In this document: positions 36,530 through 48,390 of the stretch, piece by piece
How the letters are laid out: every line of letters begins with the position of its first letter
Numbering within the stretch: position 1 is the first letter of the stretch
Source: Glycine soja
Lineage: Eukaryota > Streptophyta > Magnoliopsida > Fabales > Fabaceae
Length of the DNA: 64,000 bases
Assembly (NCBI RefSeq): GCF_004193775.1
Contig: NC_041019.1
Span: 53,171,928-53,235,927, forward strand
Direction: 5' to 3'
The notes under the pieces: generated by a model
Databases searched by the model: none
What the model was told of the DNA's origin: nothing
What the model saw: the letters and a program-made list of their open reading frames with translations, nothing else
Program-made: the position numbers and the translations under genes

Positions 36530-36583
36530 GCTAGGAAGTTGTTACTAGATCCAACAATTCATGAAGAGTTTACTCAATTGAAG
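36530..36583 (+). pseudogene. Lone 54-nt exon-like segment
   Basis: Bounded by AATTTGCAG before and GTTTGT after, it encodes ARKLLLDPTIHEEFTQLK in one complete frame. The codon pattern and splice sites look real, but no partner exons were found nearby, and the family is not recognised. It sits inside the putative CACTA element, so it may be a captured host exon. Confidence 0.35.
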
Positions 36584-37698
36584 GTTTGTTAATAAACCAT
36601 TTTTTATTTTTATTGACTCAAGTTTGGTCTTTTGGCACTTAAGGAAGTGGGGATTATGTGTTATACCTCGGTTGTCTTAGATAAATGTCAGTCGAGGGTT
36701 GTATCGTAGATTTATCTCCTCAAAGATATAGATAGTGAAGAATTGACATATTGTCTTCCTTTATTGTGAATAATGATCTGTTTATTTCATAATTATAGTT
36801 CCATCCTTTGTTCACTGAATACCTTATGGAGACATTTAACTACCTTGGATGTAATAAAATGAAATTGAACCATTTGTTTTAATGGAAGAGGGTAAAAAAC
36901 TTCCTAGTTTTAGAATGCGATTCAAATACAAAGCATAGAGACAGAGAGGATATTTACAATGGTGATATTTACAATGGTTGTTGAGTTAGCGATTTCATTT
37001 GATTATGTTTTGGGATTTTAATGTCTTGATCTTTTAAACTAGTTTCTCAATGATTGCTAGTTTCCTATGTCACCCTGTTAGATTCATCAAAGAAGTTCAT
37101 ATAATCACAAATTAATATTCAATAAAAAATACAAATACTCTAAGACGGTTTTTTCTTCTTCAAAAAATCGTCTTTAAATCCTAACTTTTTTAACATTATT
37201 TAAAAAAAAGTTAGAGATTGTAAGACAATTTCTAAAAAAATTGATATAAAAATCAAGATTTTAAGATAGTTTAAAAACCGTCGTGAAAAATATTGACTTT
37301 TCATGACGGCAAATTCAAAGACGGTTGAAAATTGTTATTAAAAGTGTTAAATAATAGTATTTAAAAGACTTTTTTTTATAGTAATTCAAGTTAAAAAAAT
37401 GTACAAGAAAACACTTAGAATAATATTACTAGAATTCACACAAAAGTTTTTTTTCCTTGATTTCTCTAATCTTTTATAGAGAGCTTAAATGTATTTGCTA
37501 TAGTCCATTGGAGCTTTCATGTTCTGTTGCAATTTAAACACTGGTGTAACAAATGTTACTTCTATTATTTTTCACCAACTTAGGATTTGATAAAGCATAC
37601 TACTTAATCCTTTCCTAATATTGATGCCATTGAGCATGTAATCTTGTATGTTTTTCGAAGTTACTTTGTTTGTGTTGTATGTTGCTTTTCGTTTTTGC

Positions 37699-37810
37699 AC
37701 ACCTTTTGTTGTAAGTGTAGGTAAATTTATGCTCTGTTTCAGACATAAAATATAGACTTTTGTTGTAAGTGTAGGTAAATTTATGTTCTGTTTTAGGCAT
37801 AAAATATAGA
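37699..37810. repeat. 54-bp tandem duplication, two copies
   Basis: The unit starting TTTTGTTGTAAGTGTAGG occurs twice in a row with three mismatches. Confidence 0.9.
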
Positions 37811-38083
37811 CTTAATTATGAATTTGGTTTTTAAATTATTTTAAATAATTTAATTTGGTTTCTAAATTTTTAAAAGATTTAATTTAATTCTCAAGTTTCT
37901 AAAAATAATTTAATTTGATTCCTAAATTATTTTAAATGATACAATTAGATCCTCAAATTCTTAAAATTTTAGAGATTAAATTCAACTTTTTAAAAATTTA
38001 AAAACCAAATTCAACTATTTAAATTAATTTGGAGAACCTCCCTCTAAAAAAATAATTTAGAGAACAAATTCATAGTTAAGCCC
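37810..38083. mobile_element. AT-rich foldback MITE
   Basis: The left end ACTTAATTATGAATTTGG is the near reverse complement of the right end CAAATTCATAGTTAAGCCC. Inside, ATTTGGTTTTTAAATT-type units repeat in both orientations. Confidence 0.65.
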
Positions 38084-41000
38084 AAAACATTTACTAAATC
38101 TTCTCAAATAAATTACAAAATCACCAAGGGAGAACCCACTTTTGGGTTATTAATTTCTGAGTCCTAGATTATCACATCAGATCTAAAAACTTTACCAAAT
38201 TTTCTCTTCAATGATGAATTTATCAAAAACTTAATTAGATCACACAAGTTACCTCACATTTTTTATATTTATTTGTGTATCACAATGCCTCTCCTGTAAT
38301 ATGTTTTGTTGAATGCAACGAGAGAAAATATATTTTATTGCTAAGAACAGATTCTTGTAGGAGATTCATTCTTACGAGTTCAATGTCACTCCATTGCACT
38401 CCAACCGTGAACTAGAGAGAGAATCGCTCTTAAGTGTAAGAACTTTGGGATACGAACCTCGTTAAAGTTGCTATTATGGACTTATGCGACAAGTCATTCT
38501 TCTTCTTAGACTCTTCTCCTTGTAGAAAGAAGTGATTTAAGCATTTGATACATTTATAAGAATAAAAACATATTGATATTGATATTTTTTTTCTTTTTAT
38601 TTTTCTACCGAATAATTAAATAAAAAAAACACTTGACCATTTTTACTTCTTTTTTCTCTCAACATAAATAACTTAATCTACTTTTTTTATGTATTTTATA
38701 GCTTTCCTCTTATTTCTTGTCATCTAACTTTCTTTTCATCACGCAAAAAAAAAAAAAATCTAAACACAAAAGAGGACCACTTGCAATGAGAGGATCACCC
38801 AGCATGTATAATTAAAGGAGTGTGAGTGATTAGCCAACTAGTCAATTACCCCCATTGCCTTCACGTAGGCCATGTGTAATTAGATTCCTATGGATACATA
38901 AGTTGCTCGATTGAAAAAGTAAACAACGTGGATATTTTAGGATGCTTCCCACGAAAAATGTCACTGCTTTATTTTTTTTCCCGGAATTTACTAGAATGGC
39001 ACAGCTTAAAAAAATAGTACAATAATACAAGTCGTAATTGAAAATTTCAAAAAAACCAAATTAAAGTTATAATTAGGATATATGACTTAATTTTTTAATA
39101 ATATTTGAGTAATTAAGTCGTATATAACGTGTTGGATGGAACCTATGACGTTTGATGTTTACAGATCCTAAACATTTTGATATTCATATTAAATATTAGA
39201 TGAGTTTCTAACAAAATTTTACAAATGTGATTATGATGCTCATAGTAATTAAAAATAATTTACATAAGTATATCAAGATTACTTTAAACATTGTCTCTTA
39301 AAAGTTCATATTATTTCATTCAAAATTAAACTTGCGGTGGTGATTTTGAAGTTTTTACAGCATTAATTAAGTCCACTAAAATACAAAGACAAAAGGAAAA
39401 AATTAAATGAATTGATTGTACTATATTGTATGAAAAAAATATAGTGACTTCATGCATTAAAGATTCAAAACATTCACTCAACTCTAAAGTCATTAGCACA
39501 ATTATATGATCTCTAGGATCTCTATATAGAAGTCATTAGCACAATTATATGATCTCTAGGATCTCTATATAGAAGTCATTTATATTCCTTGAATATAAGT
39601 AAAAAAAAAAATTCATATATTTTAGTTTCAATTGTCATTAAAAGTTGTGCAAATGCAACTTAGTGAAACAAGGAAATAAATCTTAAAAAGTATTTTCGTG
39701 GAATGGTAAATAATTAATTATAATAAGAGTAAGTGTTTAGAATTATTCCAATAAAAAAAGTATTTAGAATTATAATATAAGAGTGAGTAATTTTAACAAA
39801 TTAAATATCAAAACATAGCATGCATGCATTATATTTGCCTATATGGATTTTATGGACTTTACCTTACTCCCCGGCGTTAACAAGTCACTACTCTCAATTT
39901 TGATTTAGACAGTTTGAATTTATTTATTTTTCAAAATTTACTATTTGAGTGAAAAGTAAATTACAACATTTAATTAAAAGGAAATGTTAGAAAGCTTTTG
40001 AATTATTAGGTGCACTGCTATAGCAGAGTGACTCTCATATTAGTCATAATTTATTTTTATACAACATTTTGTATAAATTAAAGAGGAGAAATTGAGAGAG
40101 ATGTGATAAAATAAATAATGTAAAAAGAGTAACAAAAAATTATATGAAAGAATATATTTTCTTATTTAGTCCATTAGCAAAATTGTTGTTAAACACAGCA
40201 AATACAAGAGAGATCCTAAGTTATGAGATCCTAAATTATAATAAGAAAATCAATAATAAAAAAACTAATTATACACAAGAAAAATCTTAGATTATAATAA
40301 GAAAACTAGATAAAAAATATACTGATATATATTCTAACATAATATTATAAAAAGGTATTATAAATAATATACATGTAATTAAAACCACCGAATGTGATCA
40401 TCCAACAAGCTTGCTTACTATGTGTTGCTAATTAAATTGGCTACAAATAGTAGTACTCTCTTCGTGTCCCATTTAACCTTGTCTTGCAAAACGTCGTACT
40501 CACGACTACAACGTGACTACCAACGTCACTCGATAATTTTTTCAAGATTTTATGTGTCTCATGGACCAAAAATAAAGCACCAATGTGTCTCCTCCAAATG
40601 AATCATTGCACGTTAAATAAATCCACAAACACTAAAACGAAAATGGTAGGGAGCATAATGTTGGAGTGCGTTCGTTATCAATCCTTCAAGCCCCTGTAGC
40701 CAATAACATAAATAGTATTGACCACGCACACCAATCCTGCTATTCGAACATCTTAAGTTCAGACAACATACTTGTCCAAAAAAAAAAAAGTTTAGTTAGA
40801 CAACATACAAGAACACAGTACGTAAAAACATGCATTTGTTCTGCATTTTAATTTCATTTTAATTTAAATACATTTTATATATACATTTTTTTTTAAAATA
40901 TTTTGATAATCCATACTTCCTCCGTTCATTTTTATGTATCTTTTAAGATTTCTACTTAAAAACAAAGAAATGCAATGAATTTTCCTAATTCTAATAAAAT

Positions 41001-41560
41001 AGTTATGAAATTTCTTACTTTTCCCTTGTTTAATTTATTTCTACTTTACAATACTCCTTCTATCCAATTATAATGTGTAAGAAAAAAAATATTATCCCAA
41101 AATAAATATCATTTTAGTTTGTCAATGAAACATTAATTTACTTTTTCACTTATATTTCTTATAATATTAAAGATAAATAACAAAATCTATAAATAAATTA
41201 ATGATGATATAAGATTAATTTTTATTTCTTCTATTCATTATTATTTTTTCTTTATTTGTGTGAAACAAACGATAACTATTTTGGAACGAAAGGATTAATG
41301 TTATGTATTTTGGGACGATAATTAATGATGAGTAAATGTTATTGTGTGCGTGTGTTTTTTTAGGGTTCAATACGAAACTCAGGACAATGTTATGGGATTG
41401 CATGTTACATGCATGGAAGGGAAAAGGGGAATGTGTGCCTCAGCCTACCTAAAGAGAGAGATTTATTTACCTTCCTTGACACTCGGAAAAGGTAGCTAGA
41501 TGATGAAGATGGAGGTTGAAAATGGATTCAATGTTGTAAGTTTTAACAATCAAATGAATA
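38084..41560. other. 3.5 kb AT-rich intergenic sequence
   Basis: No gene is recognisable. It contains a 43-bp tandem duplication at 39487-39574. Short frames are consistent with chance. Confidence 0.5.
39487..39574. repeat. 43-bp perfect tandem duplication
   Basis: Two consecutive identical copies of a unit containing AGTCATTAGCACAATTATAT and GATCTCTAGGATCTC. Being perfect, it is probably recent. Confidence 0.95.
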
Positions 41561-42386
41561 GGCAAATTTCTCAAACTAGGTTACTTTTAGAAACTAATTC
41601 TCAAAAGGGGGCTGTTTTAAAACTTTTTCCAGGGGAGGGTCTGTTTTTGAAGGGGACTCGCCAGTGGGGTTGGCGAGTTGGACACGTGGCAGCGCCTGGT
41701 GGACTCGCCAGTGGGGTTGGCGAGTTGCTGTCCACGTGGCGGCCACGTGGCGGGTCCCGCCACTCGTACTGACGAAATGCTTTTTACGGAAAAAAATTTT
41801 TTTAACTTCAAACGCGTATAACTTTTGATAGGAATGTCCGTTTGAGGCCCATAATATGTCAAAATGCTCGAAATTGAATGAAGAATCCCTTGGCAAATTC
41901 CCGAAGGGGATTTGGTCAACTCATTTTCCCAAAAAATGCCTCTAAGTAACTCAAAAATAGGATTTAAGATTAAAAAAATGGGATTTGCCAAGGGATTTTG
42001 AGTTACTTAGAGGCATTTTTTGGGAAAATGAGTTGACCAAATCCCCTTCGGGAATTTGCCAAGGGATTCTTCATTCAATTTCGAGCATTTTGACATATTA
42101 TGGGCCTCAAACGGACATTCCTATCAAAAGTTATACGCGTTTGAAGTTAAAAAAATTTTTTTCCGTAAAAAGCATTTCGTCAGTACGAGTGGCGGGACCC
42201 GCCACGTGGCCGCCACGTGGACAGCAACTCGCCAACCCCACTGGCGAGTCCACCAGGCGCTGCCACGTGTCCAACTCGTCAATCCCACTGGCGAGTCCCC
42301 TTCAAAAACAGACCCCTGGAAAAAGTTTTAAAACAGCCCCCTTTTGAGAATTAGTTTCTAAAAGTAACTAGTTTGAGAAATTTGCC
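41561..42386. mobile_element. 826-bp foldback element, near-perfect inverted repeat
   Basis: The left arm 41561-41956 and right arm 41996-42386 are almost identical reverse complements around a 39-bp spacer. Differences are a handful of single-base changes and small indels (GGTTACTT/AGTTACTT at the ends; GGAGGGTCTG against the shorter form). Outer ends are GGCAAATTTCTCAAACTAG. The arms are markedly GC-rich near GCCAGTGGGGTTGGCGAG and CACGTGGC, the former occurring twice per arm, in an AT-rich background. No clear target duplication was found. The open frames on both strands are a result of the symmetry, not genes. Confidence 0.9.
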
Positions 42387-43900
42387 GTTGAGACATCATA
42401 CGGTTGCTCTGCTAGAAATTGACGTCCATCTAGAGAAAGATTCTCTTCTAGCGATTCGTGGTGTTCACTTTTTGGCCGTTAGATTATAATCCGTTCATTG
42501 GATACAGAAAAAGGAAGCATTGCACGCCTGTGGTCCCCCCCTTAACTAACCATTTCAATTATTTCATCTTTTCAACGTAGTTCACGTTTTTTTTTTCCTT
42601 AACCTTTTTTAACCTTAAATATGCTGTAAGAAAAACCTTAAATATAAAAAAATATTAAATTTTAATTTTTAAAATTATTCTGAAAGAAAACTTAAATAAA
42701 TTTTTAGTCACTATATTTAAATTTTTCCTAATCCTTATAAAAATATTTCGGCCATTTTTAAGTTTTTTTAGTTTCCATTGTTAGAGAAATTTCGTTAAAC
42801 AATGAGGGTCGAATGGAGTGTCACCTTTTCCTATCAGCTGTCATCTACTTTGGCATATACTTCAGGAACAGAAATAACGAAAACAATTTTATGAGGACTG
42901 AAAAACAAAATATCCTTTTTAAAATAAAATTATAAACAAAATATCCAACTTATAGAAACTAACATGTTTAATTAAGTTTTTAATCCTTCAAATTTTTTAG
43001 ATTTCAATTTCAATTTTCAGTTTATTAAAATTTGTTATACAACTTTTAGTCTTTAATTAATTTTATGTCAAGAAAATTTTAGTCCTATAAACGTCAAGCG
43101 CCAGTTTTTTTTTAATAAGTTGTATTTTAGTCCTCCAAATTTAAAGTTATTTTTTTAATCATTGGAATTCACAAAATGATTTTTTTCCTTCTACAAAATG
43201 CGAGTCAAATAAAAAATAAAACATTTATAATTTTTGACATTTTTTACCACTATAATATAATTTTCCATTTTATATTTTAAATTATAATCTTTTTAGTAAA
43301 TTACATATTTTATCATTTAATTATCATTATTTTGCTAATTTTATCACCTAAATTATTTTTTGCATATTTTATCATGATGCTTTTTTTTTAATATTCATGC
43401 ATTTTATTGATCACCTAAATGTGTAACAAATTGCTAATATGTTTCTAAAAAACAACATCATTTTATCACCACTTTTTGTAAAATGACATCATTTTATTGC
43501 TAACATAATGATAAAATGCATATTTTTTTTTAAAAAAAAAACATGATGACAAAATAAGCTTAAGAAAAAAACTTAGGTAGATAAGTAAAATTTTCAAAAT
43601 GATGATGGTTGAGTGATAAAATGTGCAATTAAGCTTGTAATTTATTATTTTCAGTATCTTTAATTATAACTTAAATTTTAATATTTTTTACAATAAATTA
43701 TTAATAATTAAAAATAACATAGTATCTCAATATAAATTATTTATCATAAATAAAAAATATATTTTATATATTAAAAAATATTTACCAAGGTATTCGACTC
43801 AGTTTATTGAGTAATATGTGTGAGTACTATGAATATTATTATACTCTTTTGATTTTACGGATAAAAAATTATTTAAAAATATGTATAAAAAATATTTAAT
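42387..43900. other. AT-rich intergenic sequence
   Basis: No coding sequence is recognised. It contains decayed ATTTTATCA-type repeats in both orientations around 43240-43640, which may be another old foldback. Confidence 0.5.
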
Positions 43901-43921
43901 TATATAAATAAACGTACATTT

Positions 43922-44090
43922 GAGGGTGAGTCCTTTTGCAGCGGTAAAGTTGTGCCTTGGTGACTTGTTGGTCATGAGTTCGAATCCGGAAGCAGCCTCT
44001 TTACATATGCAAGGGTAAGGCTGCGTACAACATCCCTCCCCCATACCTTCGCATAGCGAAGAGCCTCTGAGCAATGAGGTACTAAGTTTT
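43922..44090 (+). mobile_element. Au-type SINE with 21-bp target-site duplication
   Basis: The 5' part is tRNA-like, with an A-box-like GCAGCGGTAAAGTTGTGCC and a B box GAGTTCGAATCC (43977-43988). The body has the diagnostic Au-SINE wording GCAGCCTCTTTACATATGCA, then AGGGTAAGGCTGCGTACAA, and ends in a short T run. It is flanked by an identical 21-bp direct repeat (43901-43921 and 44091-44111). The perfect duplication implies a fairly recent insertion. Pol III would transcribe it from the internal boxes; it is moved by LINE machinery in trans. Confidence 0.93.
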
Positions 44091-44199
44091 TATATAAATA
44101 AACGTACATTTAAGTCTCATATGTTTGATTCTTTCTTAAGTTGTTGGAGTTTTGTAAGTAAAAAATTGTGATAAAAAGAGTATTCCTAATATGAACAAC

Positions 44200-45370
44200 T
44201 CCTGTTACATCATCAGCAGACATAAGAGAAATTAGATCAGAAGGAGAAAAAGTAAGCAAGAAATAAAACCATCAACATGGTTGGACCTATATTTAGCAAG
44301 TCAATCAGCACAAAAGTTTGTCTTCCTTAGAGTATGTTGCAAACTGACGTTCCAGTCCAAGGCTAGCATGTCTTGAATCTTCCTGATGAATGGGAGATAA
44401 CGATAACAAAGCTTCCAAATTGTTGTTGACTAGCTCCAAGGCCATCTTCGAATCGGTCTCATAAACAGTAAATCTATGGTCGTCGTTCCACGCCAAGCAT
44501 AGGCCAACAGCTCCACTTTGAGACTAGTAGAAATGCCACAATGACCTGAAAATCCTGAGATCCAGTTTCTTTGATGATGCTGAAGATAGTGTCTCAAAAT
44601 GCCACTTGCCTTGGTCTTAAATGTCACGAAGTTGAAGATACTGAGTATCTTGGATATTAACATAAGGCACCAGTTTGCATAAGAAGTCATCTTGTGGAGC
44701 CATTTGTCATACCATAATAAAGAGATGTTCCCCTTGCCAATTCTATAAGTGAAGCCCAACATGATATGATATAAAGCTTTAGCCATAGAGTTCCAAATAT
44801 AAGAAGCCCCATGTATTGAGGACGCATGAATCATGGTTCTCTCCTTTAAATATCTAGAGCTTCGAGCATTTGAACCCACAATTTCATTTTCCAACCCGCC
44901 AACATTCAAATAATCTTGTCCAGTGTAACTAAAATTCACATTTTTAACTCTCCCAATAAGAATAGGGAATCCTAAATATTTCCCTATTTGTAGAGTGCGA
45001 TTGAAATGAGAAATAGACACAAACTTATCTTCCTTGACATGGGAGACATTTCTGGATGTCATAAATTTTGATTCCTGAATATTAATCTTCAACCCAAAAA
45101 AAGCATTGCAAAAGATATCAAGGACTTCTTTGACAAGTGAAATTTGGGAAAGATTTTGTTAAAGTAAACGACAAGCAATCATCTAAAAAAAAGATAGATA
45201 GGATATATCTAGGGCATTGGGAGCAATCTAGCTTGACAGGCAGCCAAGCATTATCTTGCATTTTCTTTTGAATAAGAGACAACTTCTCCATAGAAAGATA
45301 AAAGAGCTAAGATGACATGCCATCTCTTTGCCTAAGTCCTCTCACTATTCCATTTTAGGGATAAAGAGAT
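44200..45370 (-). pseudogene. LINE (L1-like) retrotransposon remnant: RT, zf-RVT and RNase H
   Basis: On the minus strand, degenerate reverse transcriptase comes first (about 45370-45095): GLRQRDGMSS corresponds to the GxRQGDPLSP motif, and FLDD to the catalytic FADD. MKINIQESKFMTSRNVS and IGKYLGFPILIGRVKN then match the connection after RT. A large internal deletion leads to YRIGKGNISLLWYDKWL, the zf-RVT region, then an RNase H segment with NWISGFSGHCGISTSLKVEL (catalytic Glu). It continues after a frameshift as AWNDDHRFTVYETDSKMALE (catalytic Asp) and ends near RSNHVDGF. Stops, a frameshift and deletion make it dead. There is no upstream endonuclease domain. Confidence 0.85.
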
Positions 45371-45539
45371 AAAAGTAGTGTAATTCAAGACAAGGTTGAC
45401 AATTGTAGGAGGATAGCTAAACTCCATAAGAAAGGGTATAATAAATTTCAATCTACTTAAACAAATTTTATTTATCGAACAGTCTGTCATACAAATTAAA
45501 TTTTTTAGTTAATAAATAAAAATAATTTGTCAAATACAA
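45371..45539. other. LINE flank
   Basis: Possibly more of the decayed LINE upstream of the RT motif; no clear residues remain. Confidence 0.4.
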
Positions 45540-46390
45540 CCTAAGAGAGAAAAGGAGAGAGAAATGTCATATGTTGGAATCTCTCCCACTAACATTTTTA
45601 ACAAAACTAACAAATTAATATTTATTAATAAAAAAATTATTTGTCTTTTGTCAAAAAATGCTCAGTTTATTTAATTTTTTCATTTATAATTTTATAATTA
45701 CATAACAAATAATGTTTTTTTTTCTTTATTCTTTCCTGCTATATACAAATACCAAAGAAAATTTGAAGTCTCAACCACATTAGAAACTGATCGAATTGAA
45801 CTACTAATCAATTTAGGCTTAATTATTATTTTCATTTTCTAATTCATTTTTAAATTTCATTTTAATTCTCTTATTATTAAAAGGTTCAATTAGATTTTTT
45901 ATTTTAAAAAGTTTTAATTAGATCATTCTTTATTTTTAAAATAAGTTCAATTTTTAAAAAGAGTAAAGAGAGAAGAGGAGAGGGTAATGTCACAAGTTCG
46001 AATCTCTCTTACTAACATTTTTAATAAAACTAATAAATTATCATTTGTTGATAAAAAAAATTATTTGTCTTTTGCCCAAAAATACTTTTATTTGATTTTT
46101 TCATTTATAATTTTATAAATAGATAGCAAATAATGATTTTTTTATTTTAGTCTTTCTTGCTATATATGAATACCAAAGAAAACTTGAAATCTGAACCACA
46201 TTAGAAACTGATCCAATTGGACTACTAATCAATTTAGGTTTGATTATTATTTTAATCTTCCAATTTATTTTTAAAGATTATTTTGATTCTCTTATTATTA
46301 AAATATTTAATTAGTTTCTTTAAAAGTTTTAATTAGACCATTCCTTATTTTTAAAATGAAGTCAATTTGATCTCATTTAAAATCAAATTT
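45540..46390. repeat. Tandem duplication of about 420 bp, two diverged copies
   Basis: Copies at about 45540-45950 and 45963-46390 share GAATCTCTC..ACTAACATTTTTAA, ATACCAAAGAAAA and CACATTAGAAACTGATC blocks. The pattern of TTAGGCTTAATTATTATTT on one side and AATAATTAAGCC at 46571-46582 suggests they are parts of an old foldback element. No coding sequence. Confidence 0.8.
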
Positions 46391-47254
46391 GATCTTATTT
46401 TTTAAATTTTTGAAACAGATGAAAGAAAAATAAGACAAAATTAAACCTATTTTTAAAAAATAAAAGATCTAATTAAACTATTTTTAAAAACTAGACCAAA
46501 GATCTAATTGAATTTGTTCATAATCAAATTCAACCTAAAAAATATATTACAAGACCAAATCAATAATTAAGCCATCAATCAATAACTTGACAAGGTTAAT
46601 TTGAACTCAAAACAATCCCATTTCGAACCCAATCCGTACTGTTTCCCAGTGGAAGGGGGTTTAAACCCCATTATCAATAGTTTGTCAATCTCTTGTACAA
46701 TTTTTTCCAACAACGCAACGTTGCTTGTGAAACCCCAACAACTCAATCTGTGTTTTACGCATCAATTTCGTATATTGGCTTCATAGGTTTGCTGCATAAA
46801 TCGCGTATCCAGCAGCAAAAATAAGTCGGAATGGCATTTGATAAGAAAGTATATGTTTTACATTAAAACTTACAACTCGTCAAAAGAAAAATTAAAACTT
46901 ACAAACTAAGTTTTTTTTTTTCTTCCTGAAAACAAGATATCCATATATTTTTATACGTGTAATAAAAAAACTAGTCCTAAAAAAATAGATATTGCCTCGA
47001 TAAGATATATATTTTTTAAAATGAATGTAAAAAAATTATAAGAAATAAAAAAGAAAAAAAATTGATATTATTCTTACTATTTTTTATAGTATTGACTATA
47101 AAATCATAGAATATTTTTAAAGTATAAAAATACATAGAAGATAATTATAATTTATAATAATTTAAGTATTTTTTTTATTTCTTTTGTCATGACATTATGC
47201 ATTTTGTGAAAGTTTGTAATGAATGTGAATTAGTCCCTTAGTCCCTTAAGATAT
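46391..47254. other. AT-rich intergenic sequence
   Basis: Nothing recognised; short frames only. Confidence 0.5.
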
Positions 47255-47709
47255 ACATTAAATTATAAATTTAGTCCTCTTATTTGTCTCAAAATTTGAT
47301 TTTGATCTCCTATAATTTAATTCATTAATTTAGTTCCTTAGTTTTTTATAATTCCGTTATTTCAATTTCTAATCTCAAAATTGGACGTTAATTGATTATC
47401 TTGACCGTCAAGTGTTGTGTTTTTATTGGACGTTGATTGTTACATGTCACGATTTTATTAGATGTTAATTTGATGCACTTAATTAACGTCAACCTCTAAT
47501 AAAATTGTGACACATGACAATCAACGTCCCATAAAAGTGTAACATGTGACTATCAAGATAAACAATTAACTGTCAATGTCTACTTTTGGGTTTGAGAACT
47601 AAAATAACGAAATTGTAAAAAACTGAATAACTAAATTTGTAAATTAAATTATAAAGGGATGAAAATCAAATTTTGAGACAAATAAAATGATCAAATTTAC
47701 GGTTTAGCC
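47255..47709. mobile_element. 455-bp Mutator-type foldback MITE
   Basis: The two halves are reverse complements (AAATTTAGTCCTC..TTTGTCTCAAAATTTGATTTT on the left against AAAATCAAATTTTGAGACAA on the right), with a centre near 47470. A perfect 9-bp duplication TAAGATATA flanks it (47246-47254 and 47710-47718), the size typical of Mutator-like elements. The right end GGTTTAGCC matches the GGCTAAA terminus of the gene-capturing elements at 5285 and 24314. Confidence 0.85.
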
Positions 47710-47718
47710 TAAGATATA

Positions 47719-48390
47719 AATATTCAAATTGATTTTTATCTTTTTCAATAATTTTTTTATATACACACAATCGTAAAATCAAATTCTATCAACATGTTTA
47801 AGGAATTTATCATCTACAACCTGGACTAGATCTTGTTGATCTTACAAATTTAACAGTTAATCACAAATAAATTATTTTGAAATCATTTATATTTAATATT
47901 TTATTTTAAAAATATTAGTTAACAAAATTTAAATTATTTAAATAACATAAAAAAATTACTTTTATTGTATAATTATCTTCTCTAAAAAAATATAAAATAC
48001 ATCTAATTCTTAGAATTATAAATGCAGGTGAATTTAGTTTTTAATTTTACAATTTTTCTTAACATTAAAATTTGCAAAATATCTTTTACTTTTACTTTTT
48101 ATTTTTAAAATAGTACTAAATTATTAATTTCAAAAAACAAAAAACTATAAAAGAAAAAAAAAACAAAGTATCTAATGCCAAGGATTTGGGAGACTAGAAT
48201 AAGAATTTACTCCTACCTCCAACGTAATAATAATATCTATAATACGGTATAATAATTTAAAATCTCTATGTCACATAAAGACTTTAATGACAAGGTGGTG
48301 TGTTTTCAATATCTCATTGGCTCCTGGGTAAGTCATCGTACGGACGAGGTTGATGTGTTTCTACCATCGTACTATTCTCTTACTTTTTAA
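47719..48390. other. Distal upstream sequence of the SOC1-like gene
   Basis: AT-rich, no recognisable element. Confidence 0.4.

Larger units (their letters stand above)
34198..37387. mobile_element. Possible non-autonomous CACTA element
   Basis: The left end is CACTACTACAAAAAAGTG, a classic CACTA terminus, followed by ACATCGG-like and GCGTTTTTTGAAAATCGTCC-like subterminal motifs. The right end near 37365-37387 (AAAGACTTTTTTTTATAGTA) resembles the reverse complement of that terminus with its outermost bases decayed, and is preceded by AAGACGGTTTTT/AAACCGTC subterminal repeats (37140-37330). The two ends may belong to different elements, since their subterminal repeats are not the same. No transposase is seen inside. 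The left terminus is firm; the right is tentative. Confidence 0.5.

Noticed and set aside
41500..42347. Open frames of 90-124 codons on both strands
   Set aside because: They mirror each other because the region is an inverted repeat; composition follows the GC-rich arms and no domain is visible.
43970..43995. A tRNA gene suggested by the B box GAGTTCGAATCC
   Set aside because: No cloverleaf can be completed; the sequence continues into the Au-SINE body and is flanked by a target-site duplication.
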